Shown: in pieces, positions 25,825 through 34,306 of the stretch
Layout of the letters: every line of letters starts with the position of its first letter
Position numbering within the stretch: position 1 is the stretch's first letter
Assembly (NCBI RefSeq): GCF_000688335.1
Contig: NZ_JHZX01000001.1
Location: 3,906,001 to 3,970,000, forward strand
Length of the DNA: 64,000 nucleotides
Source: Sediminibacter sp. Hel_I_10
GTDB taxonomy: Bacteria > Bacteroidota > Bacteroidia > Flavobacteriales > Flavobacteriaceae
Reading direction: 5' to 3'
Notes under the pieces: model-generated
What the model was told of the DNA's origin: nothing
The model's database searches: none
What the model saw: the letters and a program-made list of their open reading frames with translations, nothing else
Made by a program: the position numbers and the translations under genes

Positions 25825-25862
25825 TCTCAACATGACAATGTTCAATTGAAAATAATATAGAA

Positions 25863-26735
25863 ATGAAACACAATACCATAAAAACAATAGGAACGAGTGA
25901 GTTCGTCAATATGGGACCAATTAGACTCAGACAGCCGTTGCCAACCCAAAGCATCGATATGATTGATCCTTTTATATTGTTACATCATTACGGACCTTAT
26001 GAAATATCAGAAGCACATAATCCATTCGATTTGGGACCGCACCCACATCGTGGCTTTGAGCCGGTTACGTTCTTACTACAAGGTGAGCAGTTGCATCGCG
26101 ATTCCTTAGGTCATGAAAGTGTAGTGAAATCTGGAGATGTGCAATGGACTACAGCAGGAAGAGGTATTATACATGCTGAAAAACCTTCCGCAGAATTTGT
26201 AAAAAAAGGTGGCATTATTGAGGGCATTCAGCTATGGCTAAATCTTCCATCTGAAAAGAAAATGATGCCAGCAGCGTACCAACATGCCAAACGAGAGGAG
26301 TTTAATGTGGTCATTTCCGAAGACAAAAAAGTACACACAAGAATTGTTGCTGGAGAACTAAATGATCTCTGTGGAAGAATAAAGACACAAACTGCTGTAA
26401 ATGCGTTTATGATTGAGGCGCAAGCAGGAGGTGAGCAATCTATTTTATTCCCAAAATCTCATAGTGCGATGCTCTATCTTTTAAAGGGAAAAGTGACGGT
26501 TAATGCTTCGGAAACTTTAGAATTAGATCAAAAGCAAATGATTGTCTTTAACCAAGATGGCGATGGTATACACATTGAAGCAGCATCTGATAGCGTACTG
26601 TTATTTCTCTCTGGAGAACCGTTAAATGAAAAAGTCTCTACTTACGGGCCGTATGTTATGAATACACAAACGGAAATAATGGAAGCCATGCGAGATTATC
26701 AAATGGGAAAAATGGGCTTTTTACCAGTAAATTAA
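25863..26735 (+). CDS. Pirin family protein
   Basis: 290-aa bicupin pirin. The N-terminal cupin carries the metal ligands in GPHPHRGFEPVTFLLQG (HxH, about residues 58-74) and in GRGIIHAEKP (HxE, about 100-109). The C-terminal cupin is degenerate, with no comparable His set. Pirins bind iron; several have quercetinase or redox-sensor activity. It lies 38 nt after marR in the same direction, with a second pirin after it. Confidence 0.92.
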   Translation: MKHNTIKTIGTSEFVNMGPIRLRQPLPTQSIDMIDPFILLHHYGPYEISEAHNPFDLGPHPHRGFEPVTFLLQGEQLHRDSLGHESVVKSGDVQWTTAGRGIIHAEKPSAEFVKKGGIIEGIQLWLNLPSEKKMMPAAYQHAKREEFNVVISEDKKVHTRIVAGELNDLCGRIKTQTAVNAFMIEAQAGGEQSILFPKSHSAMLYLLKGKVTVNASETLELDQKQMIVFNQDGDGIHIEAASDSVLLFLSGEPLNEKVSTYGPYVMNTQTEIMEAMRDYQMGKMGFLPVN

Positions 26736-26803
26736 AAAAGCCACTGATTTTCAAAAAAAAATAATGCAATATTAAATTTAAATCCCTTAAACGGGTAATA
26801 CCT

Positions 26804-27523
26804 ATGAAAACAATAGTTCACAGAGCAAATGAAAGAGGAATGGCGAATCATGGATGGTTGCAGGCCAATCATTCCTTTAGTTTTGCAAATTATTATAATC
26901 CAGAAAAAATGAATTTTGGCGCACTGAGAGTTATGAATGATGATGTTATAGCTCCCAAAATGGGTTTTGGAACACATCCACATGACAATATGGAAATTAT
27001 TACCATTCCATTAAGTGGAAGCTTAAAGCATCGTGACAATATGAAGGATGAATGGCAAGCTATTGAATCTGGAGAAGTTCAAATTATGTCTGCGGGGACA
27101 GGTGTGACACATTCTGAAATTAACGGGAGTAATGATGATCATTTAAATTTGTTTCAAATCTGGATAATTACTAACAAACACGGTGTTACTCCGCGATACG
27201 ATCAAAAAAGATTTAAAAAAGAAAATCGTGACAATGAGTTACAGGTTGTGGTTTCATCCATTGATCATCCTGTGGATGGTAGTTTATTGATTCACCAAAA
27301 TGCCAAAATCTCCAGATTAGATTTGAGCAGTGGTAAATCATTTGATTATAAAATTGAAGATCCCAATCAAGGAGTATATGTTATGACCATTCAAGGAGGC
27401 ATTAAAGTTGATAACAAAGAACTTGGTAAAAGAGACGCCATTGGTGTTTCTGGAACAGATGGTTTTTCAATAGAAGCGACGAAAGATTCAGAATTATTAC
27501 TTATTGAAGTCCCTATGATTTAA
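26804..27523 (+). CDS. Pirin family protein (YhaK-type, shorter)
   Basis: 239-aa pirin of the YhaK/YhhW group. It starts MKTIVHRANERGMANHGWLQ and continues NHSFSFANYYNPEKMNFGAL. The metal ligands are in GFGTHPHDNMEIITIPLSG (HxH, about residues 56-58) and GTGVTHSEIN (HxE, about 100-102). YhaK-type proteins respond to oxidative change, and E. coli YhhW has quercetinase activity. It is a different branch from the pirin just upstream, so the two look like partners rather than a recent tandem copy. A strong terminator ends the operon. Confidence 0.92.
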   Translation: MKTIVHRANERGMANHGWLQANHSFSFANYYNPEKMNFGALRVMNDDVIAPKMGFGTHPHDNMEIITIPLSGSLKHRDNMKDEWQAIESGEVQIMSAGTGVTHSEINGSNDDHLNLFQIWIITNKHGVTPRYDQKRFKKENRDNELQVVVSSIDHPVDGSLLIHQNAKISRLDLSSGKSFDYKIEDPNQGVYVMTIQGGIKVDNKELGKRDAIGVSGTDGFSIEATKDSELLLIEVPMI

Positions 27524-27543
27524 GTATTTATATCGATAGAGTT

Positions 27544-27572
27544 AAAGCATTCCGTAAGGAGTGCTTTTTTTT
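27544..27572 (+). terminator. Rho-independent terminator of the MarR-pirin operon
   Basis: AAAGCATTCC (27544-27553) pairs with GGAGTGCTTT (27558-27567) around a GTAA loop; T8 follows (27565-27572). Confidence 0.88.
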
Positions 27573-27616
27573 ATTTAAAAAAGTACGATATTTGTTGTTC
27601 GCTAAAAAACTAAAAC

Positions 27617-27799
27617 ATGTCAATGAACAAAAATACAGTACTAGCTTGGGCTACTACAATTATGATTATAGTAGGTTTAGGACTCATCGCTATGGGTGCC
27701 TTTAAATATGATGATGTTGCTGGTTGGGGATTTGCTTCTGTAGGTGTTGGTTTTTTTGCAATCGCTTGGGTATTTAATGCCTTAAAAGGACGTGTTTAG
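27617..27799 (+). CDS. CAL67264-family small membrane protein
   Basis: 60-aa protein with two hydrophobic helices (TVLAWATTIMIIVGLGLIAM and GWGFASVGVGFFAIAWVFNA) and a short KYDDV loop between them. It looks like the flavobacterial CAL67264 family of small membrane proteins, whose function is unknown. It stands alone between a terminator and the ccsBA promoter. Confidence 0.8.
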   Translation: MSMNKNTVLAWATTIMIIVGLGLIAMGAFKYDDVAGWGFASVGVGFFAIAWVFNALKGRV

Positions 27800-27882
27800 G
27801 CTTTTTTCTACAAGATAAAAATACTTTAATTTTTAACACATATTTGCTGGTTCATACATTTAAGTAAACGAACAAAATTGGT

Positions 27883-27890
27883 TATCTTTG
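27883..27890 (+). promoter_or_regulatory. -7 element for ccsBA
   Basis: TATCTTTG matches TAnnTTTG. Its last three bases are the TTG that would open the longest ccsBA frame, so that codon cannot be on the mRNA; translation should start at ATG 27927, giving a leader of about 30 nt. Confidence 0.65.
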
Positions 27891-27926
27891 CAATCCCAAA
27901 TATCACGGGAAAAACTTAAAAAAGTT

Positions 27927-30900
27927 ATGCAAAAGAAACTTGCGAATATCCTTTTTTCTACACGACTTACCGCGCTTCTTTTTATTGTTTATGCAGTTGC
28001 CATGATTGTCGGTACATTTCTTGACGCTGGTCAAGACACCTCTCCAACGCCTTTTACAAGACATTATATTTATAATACTTGGTGGTTCGAGTTGATTATG
28101 GTGCTTTTTGTAGTCAATTTCGTCGGAAATATATTTAGATATCGTCTTTTAAGAAAAGAAAAATGGGCAACCTTAACGTTGCACTTGGCTTTCATCTTTA
28201 TATTTATAGGAGCAGGAATCACGCGTTATATTGGATTTGAAGGTTGGATGCCCATTAGAGAGGGAGAAACCGAAAATACATTTTTAACAAGAGAGGTATA
28301 TATCACCGCATTTATAGATGGTGATTTAGAAATTGATGGCCAATTACAGCGTAAGGTAGAACAAGAAAAGGTTGATTTTTCTGAACGTTTGGATAATGAT
28401 CTTGAAATCAACACGCAATATGATGGAACGCCTGTAACTATAGCGGTTGAACAATTTGTAGAAGATGCCGAGCTTGATATTATTCCTGCAGATACAGGTA
28501 ATCGTTATTTAAAATTAGTTGAGGCCGGTGAAGGCGCATCACACAGCCATTTTATTCAAGATGGAGATCAAGAACTTATTCATAACATGGCCTTTACGCT
28601 CAATAACCCGAAACCTGGAGCGGTAAATTTAACAACAGATGCAAATGATGCAATATTTATAGACTCTCCTTTTGAAGGCGATTACATGACCATGGCGACT
28701 CGGGCAACCGGTACTTTGGTTAAGGATTCTCTTCAGCCTTTACAATTGCGATCTCGATATCAAATTGGCAATATTGCTTTGGTATTCCCAAAACCAGTGG
28801 TTCAAGGGGAATTCGGTATTGTAAAAAAATCTAAGTTATTAAGAAGCGATGAAGATGGTCTCGTTGTTAATGTTACCGCAAATGGTGAAACGAAACAGCT
28901 TAATATTTTAGGCGCGCAGTATCAAGACGGAAAATTTGAACAAACCAAAGTTGGCGGTTTGGAGGTTGCCGTAAAATACGGGTCTATTGTAAAAGAGTTG
29001 CCATTTAGCATTAAACTTAATGATTTTGAGGCGGAGCGCTTTCCTGGTACAGAAGATAGTTTCTCAGCGTTCTCTAGCGAGGTCACGGTATTAAATACAG
29101 AACAAGGTGATTACGATTATAAAATTTTTATGAACCACGTCTTAGACCAAGACGGCTATCGCTTTTTTCAATCCAGCTTTGATCCTGATGAGAAAGGGAC
29201 TCGTCTTTCAGTCAATCATGACCAATGGGGCACTTGGGTCACTTATTTTGGATACATGCTTTTATACTTCGGCTTAATGGCGATTCTATTTGATAAAAAA
29301 ACGAGGTTCGCAGATTTAAAGCGAATGCTAGAAAAGGTGAAGACTAAAAAATCAAAGGTGATTACTGTAGCATTGCTTTGTTTTAGTTTAACTGGATTTG
29401 CTCAAGAGCATTCTGAAAATGATGCCCATAATCATACCAGCGATAGCATTCAACAAACACAACACTTTGAAGAAGATGGTCACGACCATGGCGCCAAAGT
29501 AGAGGTCATAAAACCGACCAAAACCGAAATAGATTCTGTAATAAGAGCAAATATCACTCCTAAAGAACATGCAGATAAATTTGGAAGATTGGTAATACAG
29601 GATTTTAGTGGGCGAATGATGCCCATGGATACCTATGCTTCTGAAGTTTTACGTAAGCTTAGTAAAATAGACCATTACGAAGAGTTTGATGCCAATCAGG
29701 TAATGCTGTCTATGCAAGAAAGCCCTTTGTTTTGGTATAATGTACCTCTTATTTATCTCACAAGGCGTAAGGCAGATACCATTAGACACATTATTGGGGT
29801 TGATAAAGATCAAGAATATGTTGCACTTACCGACTTCTTAAGACCAGATGGATCTTACAAATTAGCGCCGTACTTAGAGGAAGCTTATAAAGCAGCAGTA
29901 CCTAATGGATATCAAAAAGAATTTAAAGAGGCCGACCAACGCGTCAGTCTATTATTTAGCACGGTTGATGGTCGGTTTATGAAAATATTTCCAGTTCCTA
30001 ATGATGAAAACAACACTTGGATTTCGCCGTTGGAATATAAAGAGGAATATGCATCTAAAATACAAGATACACTCTACGGAAAATTTATAGAAAATAGTTT
30101 CAGTTTTTATCTCCAAGAACTTTACAACGCTAAGCAGACGGGTGATTTTGAAACCCCCAACAAGTTGTTAGAAGGTTTTAAACGAAGTCAAGCCAAAATG
30201 GGCAGTGAGGTCATGCTTTCCGACGATAAAATTGAGACCGAAATTCTCTACAACAAATATGATATCTTTAAGAAGCTCTTTGCGTATTACATGATTGTAG
30301 GTGGGATTTTGTTTATATTATTGATTGTTCAAATATTCAAATATAAAAGTAAGATTCTCAATTATACCGTTAACGGATTGGGTATTGTCATCCTTTTACT
30401 GTTTATGGTTCATACGGCTGGCTTAATTGCACGTTGGTATATTTCTGGTCACGCACCGTGGAGTAACGCTTACGAATCTATGATTTATGTGGCTTGGGCA
30501 ACCATGTTTTTCGGGCTTGCTTTTGGTCGAAAAAGCATGTTAACATTAGCGTCAACCGCTTTTGTAACTTCGATGCTCTTAATGATTGCACATTGGAACT
30601 GGATGGATCCTGCCATTTCTACACTTCAACCTGTACTAGACAGTTATTGGTTAATGATTCACGTTGCAGTAATAGTAGCAAGTTATGGTCCTTTTACCTT
30701 AGGAATGATTTTAGGGGTTACTGTGCTCTTATTAATGATATTTACTACCAAAGACAATAAGGAAAAAATGCTGCTCAATATCAAAGAGCTCACTATTATT
30801 AATGAAATGGCCTTAACGGTAGGTTTGGTCATGTTGACTATTGGAAATTTTCTAGGCGGCATGTGGGCCAATGAAAGCTGGGGACGTTATTGGGGTTGGG

Positions 30901-31190
30901 ATCCTAAAGAAACTTGGGCACTGATTAGTATCATGGTTTATGCATTTGTAATACACATGAGGTTAATTCCAGGACTACGTGGTCGTTATGGCTTTAATTT
31001 AGCGTCGATTATTGCTATTGCAAGTATCATCTTCACTTACTTTGGTGTTAATTTTTACCTATCGGGATTGCACTCTTATCAATCAGGACAACAAATTGCA
31101 AGTGTTCAAATCATTTTAATCACGCTAGGTGCTGTTACCGTTTTGGGCGCATTAGCGTATCGTAAATATGTAAAATATTACAAGAAATAA
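27927..31190 (+). CDS. ccsBA: CcsBA cytochrome c biogenesis fusion (ResB/Ccs1 + CcsA)
   Basis: 1087-aa System II haem-export and cytochrome c synthetase. The ResB part (about residues 1-470) has three N-terminal helices (LLFIVYAVAMIVGTFLDAGQ; ELIMVLFVVNFVGNIF; LTLHLAFIFIFIGAGITRYI), a large periplasmic domain and WVTYFGYMLLYFGLMAILFD. At about residues 477-490 comes VITVALLCFSLTGFAQ, which looks like an internal signal peptide, then a His/Asp/Glu-rich stretch (SENDAHNHTSD, EEDGHDHGAK). The CcsA part (about 780-1087) carries HTAGLIARWYISGHAPWSN, LMIHVAVIVASYG and the haem-handling WWD motif WGRYWGWDPKETWALI (about 985-1000), with a further His in VIHMRL. ATG 27927 is chosen because the upstream TTG lies in the promoter. 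Monocistronic. Confidence 0.94.
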   Translation: MQKKLANILFSTRLTALLFIVYAVAMIVGTFLDAGQDTSPTPFTRHYIYNTWWFELIMVLFVVNFVGNIFRYRLLRKEKWATLTLHLAFIFIFIGAGITRYIGFEGWMPIREGETENTFLTREVYITAFIDGDLEIDGQLQRKVEQEKVDFSERLDNDLEINTQYDGTPVTIAVEQFVEDAELDIIPADTGNRYLKLVEAGEGASHSHFIQDGDQELIHNMAFTLNNPKPGAVNLTTDANDAIFIDSPFEGDYMTMATRATGTLVKDSLQPLQLRSRYQIGNIALVFPKPVVQGEFGIVKKSKLLRSDEDGLVVNVTANGETKQLNILGAQYQDGKFEQTKVGGLEVAVKYGSIVKELPFSIKLNDFEAERFPGTEDSFSAFSSEVTVLNTEQGDYDYKIFMNHVLDQDGYRFFQSSFDPDEKGTRLSVNHDQWGTWVTYFGYMLLYFGLMAILFDKKTRFADLKRMLEKVKTKKSKVITVALLCFSLTGFAQEHSENDAHNHTSDSIQQTQHFEEDGHDHGAKVEVIKPTKTEIDSVIRANITPKEHADKFGRLVIQDFSGRMMPMDTYASEVLRKLSKIDHYEEFDANQVMLSMQESPLFWYNVPLIYLTRRKADTIRHIIGVDKDQEYVALTDFLRPDGSYKLAPYLEEAYKAAVPNGYQKEFKEADQRVSLLFSTVDGRFMKIFPVPNDENNTWISPLEYKEEYASKIQDTLYGKFIENSFSFYLQELYNAKQTGDFETPNKLLEGFKRSQAKMGSEVMLSDDKIETEILYNKYDIFKKLFAYYMIVGGILFILLIVQIFKYKSKILNYTVNGLGIVILLLFMVHTAGLIARWYISGHAPWSNAYESMIYVAWATMFFGLAFGRKSMLTLASTAFVTSMLLMIAHWNWMDPAISTLQPVLDSYWLMIHVAVIVASYGPFTLGMILGVTVLLLMIFTTKDNKEKMLLNIKELTIINEMALTVGLVMLTIGNFLGGMWANESWGRYWGWDPKETWALISIMVYAFVIHMRLIPGLRGRYGFNLASIIAIASIIFTYFGVNFYLSGLHSYQSGQQIASVQIILITLGAVTVLGALAYRKYVKYYKK

Positions 31191-31259
31191 ACGTCACTTG
31201 CATTGTTTATAAATACCAGCTCTTTTGTGAGCTCGAAATTTATAATTCAATTTTTATTT

Positions 31260-31979
31260 TTAAATAATGCCGAGCATGTAGTTGTATAGGAGGCCTATTA
31301 ATATGGCGAGTCCAAAGCTTATAAGCGTCCCTATGAGAACATATTCGGTAAGTTTTCGGTCTTTGGCTCTAGAGAGATCTCCGAACCTAAAAATAGATTT
31401 TGCGGCTAGTAGAAACCCGATACCTTCCCAAAAGTTCATAATTACAAATAGAAAAACAAACAGTCTTTCTAGAACCCCTATGATGGTACCAGCATTTTCT
31501 AAAGAATCTTCATCGTTTTTGTAATTTTCTATATTCCACCTAGAAATAATAGTTTTCATTACAATTGAAGACATACTTGTGACTGCAATCACACACGCTA
31601 AAAAAAGTAAGCTCATAGTTGCATCAAGTTTATGATAATGTGATAGATAGGGCTCGTAAATTTCTACCACTCCCGCAATAACAATGAGATGCGCCAATTG
31701 ATCTAGCAAAAACAGCCAACGTTTATTCTTTTTATTCTGAAGATGTAACTTGGCTAAATCGATAAGAAAATGACTGGGAATGATGATCAAGAAAGCGAGC
31801 CAATAGTCAAATTTAAATGACAGCACGATCAATAATAAAAGCGCATGTACTGCCAAATGCCAATACAAGTATTTTGACAGATGCTTATTCTTGTTTTTAT
31901 CTTTAACCCATTTTTGAGGTTGTAGCACAAAGTCCCCTATAAGGTGTGCTAAGATGAGTTTGATGAATAAAAGAATCAT
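31260..31979 (-). CDS. DUF3307 membrane protein, partner of the SatD-like gene
   Basis: 239-aa membrane protein starting MILLFIKLILAHLIGDFVLQ then PQKWVKDKN, the DUF3307 signature (HLIGDFVLQP). About five to six hydrophobic helices, including LAVHALLLLIVLSFKFDYWL, LLFLACVIAVTSM, FVFLFVIMNFWEGIGFLLAA and IGTLISFGLAILIGLLYNYM. A conserved-looking HFLIDLAKL and the charged loop FRFGDLSRAKDRKL face the cytoplasm. Its ATG overlaps the SatD-like stop (ATGA, 31976-31979), so the two are translationally coupled and likely act together. Function unknown. Confidence 0.85.
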   Translation of the reverse strand: MILLFIKLILAHLIGDFVLQPQKWVKDKNKNKHLSKYLYWHLAVHALLLLIVLSFKFDYWLAFLIIIPSHFLIDLAKLHLQNKKNKRWLFLLDQLAHLIVIAGVVEIYEPYLSHYHKLDATMSLLFLACVIAVTSMSSIVMKTIISRWNIENYKNDEDSLENAGTIIGVLERLFVFLFVIMNFWEGIGFLLAAKSIFRFGDLSRAKDRKLTEYVLIGTLISFGLAILIGLLYNYMLGII

Positions 31980-32578
31980 AATGTGCTTATTTGAGATTTA
32001 TAATAGGCCAGAAGTTTTGACAATTCATCAAATCCGCCACGTTTGAGACCTTGACTTACATTACTTTGAGTGGTTTGTAGTCTCTTAGCAATTTGTTGTT
32101 GGTTATAATCTGGGTAGGTCAGCGCTAATTCTATAAGTTCTGCAACGGTAGACGTCCAATTATCAATAGTAACGGAAGCGAGCTGAAACATAAGATTTAG
32201 CGTATTATCTAAATCACTATCTTCTGTTTTTATAGCTAGATTATTTTTTTTGAGTTGTTCAAAGCTATGCCCAGAATTAATAAATGCGGTGCCGTTAGAT
32301 GCTGTTATTTTTTCAGCATTATAAGTTTTCTCTCCAATACCAATAGCAATCCTGACATCAAGATCTGATTGAAATTTTAAATGCGCCTTAATCATAAGTG
32401 CGGCATATAATGCTTTTTCAGGTTGCGTTTCTAACTGAAAGCTATCACCTCGGTAGAGTTCCCAATCTGTGGGAGCGTTTCCAAAAACATTGAGTACTGT
32501 TTTTAATACGTCCACCCATTTGTCGGGATCAGAATTCTGGGAATTTACCATATCCCCTGTAAGTATTGCCGTCTTCAT
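31976..32578 (-). CDS. SatD family protein with C-terminal HTH
   Basis: 200-aa cytoplasmic protein. The N-terminal part (about residues 1-130) has TGDMVNSQ (4-14), LYRGDSFQLE (about 41-50), VRIAIGIGE (about 75-83) and TAFINSGHSFE (about 97-107), the pattern of the SatD family named after a Streptococcus mutans acid-tolerance gene. The spacing of the two GD motifs resembles a class III nucleotide cyclase-like fold; this is inference. The C-terminus is a helix-turn-helix (YNQQQIAKRLQTTQSNVSQG then LKRGGF, about 156-181). It is co-translated with the DUF3307 membrane protein, and three 22-bp repeats lie in its promoter, so autoregulation is plausible. Confidence 0.82.
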   Translation of the reverse strand: MKTAILTGDMVNSQNSDPDKWVDVLKTVLNVFGNAPTDWELYRGDSFQLETQPEKALYAALMIKAHLKFQSDLDVRIAIGIGEKTYNAEKITASNGTAFINSGHSFEQLKKNNLAIKTEDSDLDNTLNLMFQLASVTIDNWTSTVAELIELALTYPDYNQQQIAKRLQTTQSNVSQGLKRGGFDELSKLLAYYKSQISTL

Positions 32579-32640
32579 AAGATTAAAATACGTTCAATTT
32601 AAATTTTTATAAGTAAATAAGCACCATGATTTATGCTAAA

Positions 32641-32718
32641 TATAATTGATTTAGATTATAATATCAAATATAATTGATTTAGATTATAATTTAAGTTATA
32701 ATTGAATTAGATTATAAT
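32641..32718. repeat. Three tandem 22-bp repeats at 28-bp period in the satD-like promoter
   Basis: Copies at 32641-32662 and 32669-32690 are identical; the copy at 32697-32718 differs by one base. The start-to-start period is exactly 28 bp, with 6-nt spacers that differ (ATCAAA, TTAAGT). Each copy contains an imperfect inverted pair ATAAT...ATTAT. They lie 63-140 bp upstream of the SatD-like start and about 190 bp from mscL, so they probably belong to the SatD/DUF3307 unit. Confidence 0.85.
32665..32672 (-). promoter_or_regulatory. -7 element for the SatD-like operon
   Basis: On the minus strand this reads TATATTTG, a full match to TAnnTTTG, located in and next to the spacer between repeat copies 1 and 2. 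Transcription would start near 32660 and give a leader of about 80 nt. No -33 TTG at normal spacing, which may mean activator dependence. Confidence 0.5.
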
Positions 32719-32883
32719 TATAATTTCAAGTCAATATTTATAAAGACAGCTTTCTCCTAAATTATAATAACGTAAAAGAGAATAGTTGCTCTCGATAATA
32801 AATGGCCTTGGTTAATCTTCGTTAACTGAGAAAAAATTAGGTTTCAAGTCATCTTTTTAAATTAAAAAATCACTTAAAACATC

Positions 32884-32891
32884 TAAATTTG
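32884..32891 (+). promoter_or_regulatory. -7 element for mscL
   Basis: TAAATTTG matches TAnnTTTG 19 nt before the mscL ATG. No clear -33. Confidence 0.5.
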
Positions 32892-32910
32892 CAGGCTAAA
32901 ATATTGAAAC

Positions 32911-33366
32911 ATGACATTTTTTAAAGAGTTTAAAGAGTTCGCTGTAAAGGGCAATATGATGGATATGGCCATCGGAATCATTATTGGTGCTGCATTTAAT
33001 CAAGTTATAGACGTATTAGTAAAGAAGATTTTTATGCCACCGCTCTCATTAATGACAGACGGACTCAACTTTCAAGATAAAAAATACATCCTCAGGGAAG
33101 CAATTACCGATGCTACTGGCACAATTACAAGTCAAGAAGTGGCTATAGAATATGGCACTTTATTTGAAACCACTTTAGATTTTTTTATTGTAGGAATTAC
33201 AGTGTTTGTTGTGGTTAAAGCCATGAACCAATTAAAAGAAAAAGCTCAAGACCCTAAAAACCCAGTTGTAAAAACCCCAAAAGATATAGAACTGCTTTCT
33301 AAATTAAATGATTTAATGGAAGAGCAAAATGCTTTGCTTAAAACCAACAATAAATCAGCACTTTAA
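32911..33366 (+). CDS. mscL: MscL, large-conductance mechanosensitive channel
   Basis: 151-aa inner-membrane channel that opens on hypo-osmotic shock. It has the amphipathic N-terminus and TM1 (KEFAVKGNMMDMAIGIIIGA then AFNQVIDVLVK, about residues 8-38), the loop, TM2 (TTLDFFIVGITVFVVVKAMN, about 88-107) and a C-terminal helix (IELLSKLNDLMEEQNALLK). The Ala/Gly-rich TM1 constriction is intact. Monocistronic, with its own -7 box. Confidence 0.95.
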   Translation: MTFFKEFKEFAVKGNMMDMAIGIIIGAAFNQVIDVLVKKIFMPPLSLMTDGLNFQDKKYILREAITDATGTITSQEVAIEYGTLFETTLDFFIVGITVFVVVKAMNQLKEKAQDPKNPVVKTPKDIELLSKLNDLMEEQNALLKTNNKSAL

Positions 33367-33374
33367 GTGAGAGA

Positions 33375-33785
33375 CTAATTAATATATTGATAGAAACTTG
33401 CGACGAATATGAGGGTCCATAGACCTGTTCTAATCCAATTTAATTTTACCAAAGCGTTCAGTGTTTCTTTAGAGTAATTATGATCTGATATTTTGTTATG
33501 AAGCGGTACAAATTGAAAAAAGGTTGACAGCCAAAGTAGGAGCACGGTGACACTTCCAAACAGGTTAAACCAAGTTTGAACTTGAAAAATCAAATAACCG
33601 TAAATTGCTAATTGAGCGATCATTAAAGGCATCACAACCATACCTAAACGTCTCGTGTAGATCTTGTGCCATTTTATGAGATCCTGGGTTTCATAAAATT
33701 TAAAGCTGGGATAAATGATTAATTGAACTATCCAAATCAGAACAACAAGTCCAAAGTCAATCAGAACACGCCAAACTTCAATCAT
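33375..33785 (-). CDS. Conserved four-helix membrane protein, unknown function
   Basis: 136 aa with four hydrophobic helices: VLIDFGLVVLIWIVQLIIYP, MVVMPLMIAQLAIYGYLIFQ, FNLFGSVTVLLLWLSTFFQF and IRTGLWTLIFVASFYQYI. Charged segments lie between them (FYETQDLIKWHKIYTRRLG; NKISDHNYSKETLNALVKLN). This looks like a small integral membrane protein of a conserved flavobacterial type, but no named domain is recognised. Its ATG overlaps the DUF2452 stop by 8 nt, so the two are probably co-translated. Confidence 0.75.
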   Translation of the reverse strand: MIEVWRVLIDFGLVVLIWIVQLIIYPSFKFYETQDLIKWHKIYTRRLGMVVMPLMIAQLAIYGYLIFQVQTWFNLFGSVTVLLLWLSTFFQFVPLHNKISDHNYSKETLNALVKLNWIRTGLWTLIFVASFYQYIN

Positions 33786-34209
33786 CGCTCTCGTCTCCTT
33801 TGCGATCCTCGATTTTTATCCAAAGTTGTTCTGAATTTAAATAAAAACTTCCTACATAATCGAAATTACAATCATTGGGCGCAATTATGGATAAAAATGG
33901 CTCATCGTTTTTATTTTTATATAAGTAATACGTCTCGCCAATAATAGGTTCAAAATTAAATTTAGCGTTATAAACCAAATTATTGTACTCTAATGACTGC
34001 ATGACTTTGTCATACTCGGCTTTTAACTCAAGGTATTTGGCCTTAATTTGTGTATTTGCTTTATTAACATTTCTACTTTTCCAGGCATTCGTATCTTGAG
34101 TTATAATGGCAGGTGCTCCTACATTAGTAGCATACGGCAAGAGGGAAGCTGTATACTTTTGCTCTTCCTCATCAAACACCACTTGATCTGGTTTTTTTGT
34201 CTTACTCAT
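33778..34209 (-). CDS. DUF2452 domain protein
   Basis: 143-aa soluble protein with the DUF2452 pattern: KKPDQVVFDEEEQKYTASLL, PYATNVGAPAI, a central helix (IKAKYLELKAEYDKVMQS) and GETYYLYKN with FLSIIAPNDC. An ATG at 34239 lies upstream of the -7 box at 34226-34233, so ATG 34209 (MSKTKKPDQV) is the better start. Function unknown. It is followed by the overlapping four-helix membrane protein gene. Confidence 0.82.
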   Translation of the reverse strand: MSKTKKPDQVVFDEEEQKYTASLLPYATNVGAPAIITQDTNAWKSRNVNKANTQIKAKYLELKAEYDKVMQSLEYNNLVYNAKFNFEPIIGETYYLYKNKNDEPFLSIIAPNDCNFDYVGSFYLNSEQLWIKIEDRKGDESDD

Positions 34210-34225
34210 TCTCCTATCGTTTTTA

Positions 34226-34233
34226 CAAAGATA
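34226..34233 (-). promoter_or_regulatory. -7 element for the DUF2452 operon
   Basis: The minus strand reads TATCTTTG, a full TAnnTTTG match, 16 nt before ATG 34209. It decides the start codon, because the earlier in-frame ATG at 34239 is upstream of it. Confidence 0.6.
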
Positions 34234-34280
34234 AAGCACCCAATTTTATGGATATGGCTCAATATTTCTTAAAGTTATGT

Positions 34281-34288
34281 TAACTTTG
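34281..34288 (+). promoter_or_regulatory. -7 element for the small membrane gene pair
   Basis: TAACTTTG matches TAnnTTTG and is 18 nt before ATG 34307. The in-frame ATG at 34277 lies in front of it and so is not on the transcript. Confidence 0.6.
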
Positions 34289-34306
34289 CCTGATAATTAT
34301 GTAATT

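Noticed and set aside
25829-25842. AACATGACAATGTT as a second MarR operator
   Set aside because: 5-bp arms only, unlike the 24463 palindrome, and inside an operon spacer without a promoter.
27888-27926. TTG as ccsBA start
   Set aside because: The TTG is the last part of the -7 box TATCTTTG and so is not transcribed.
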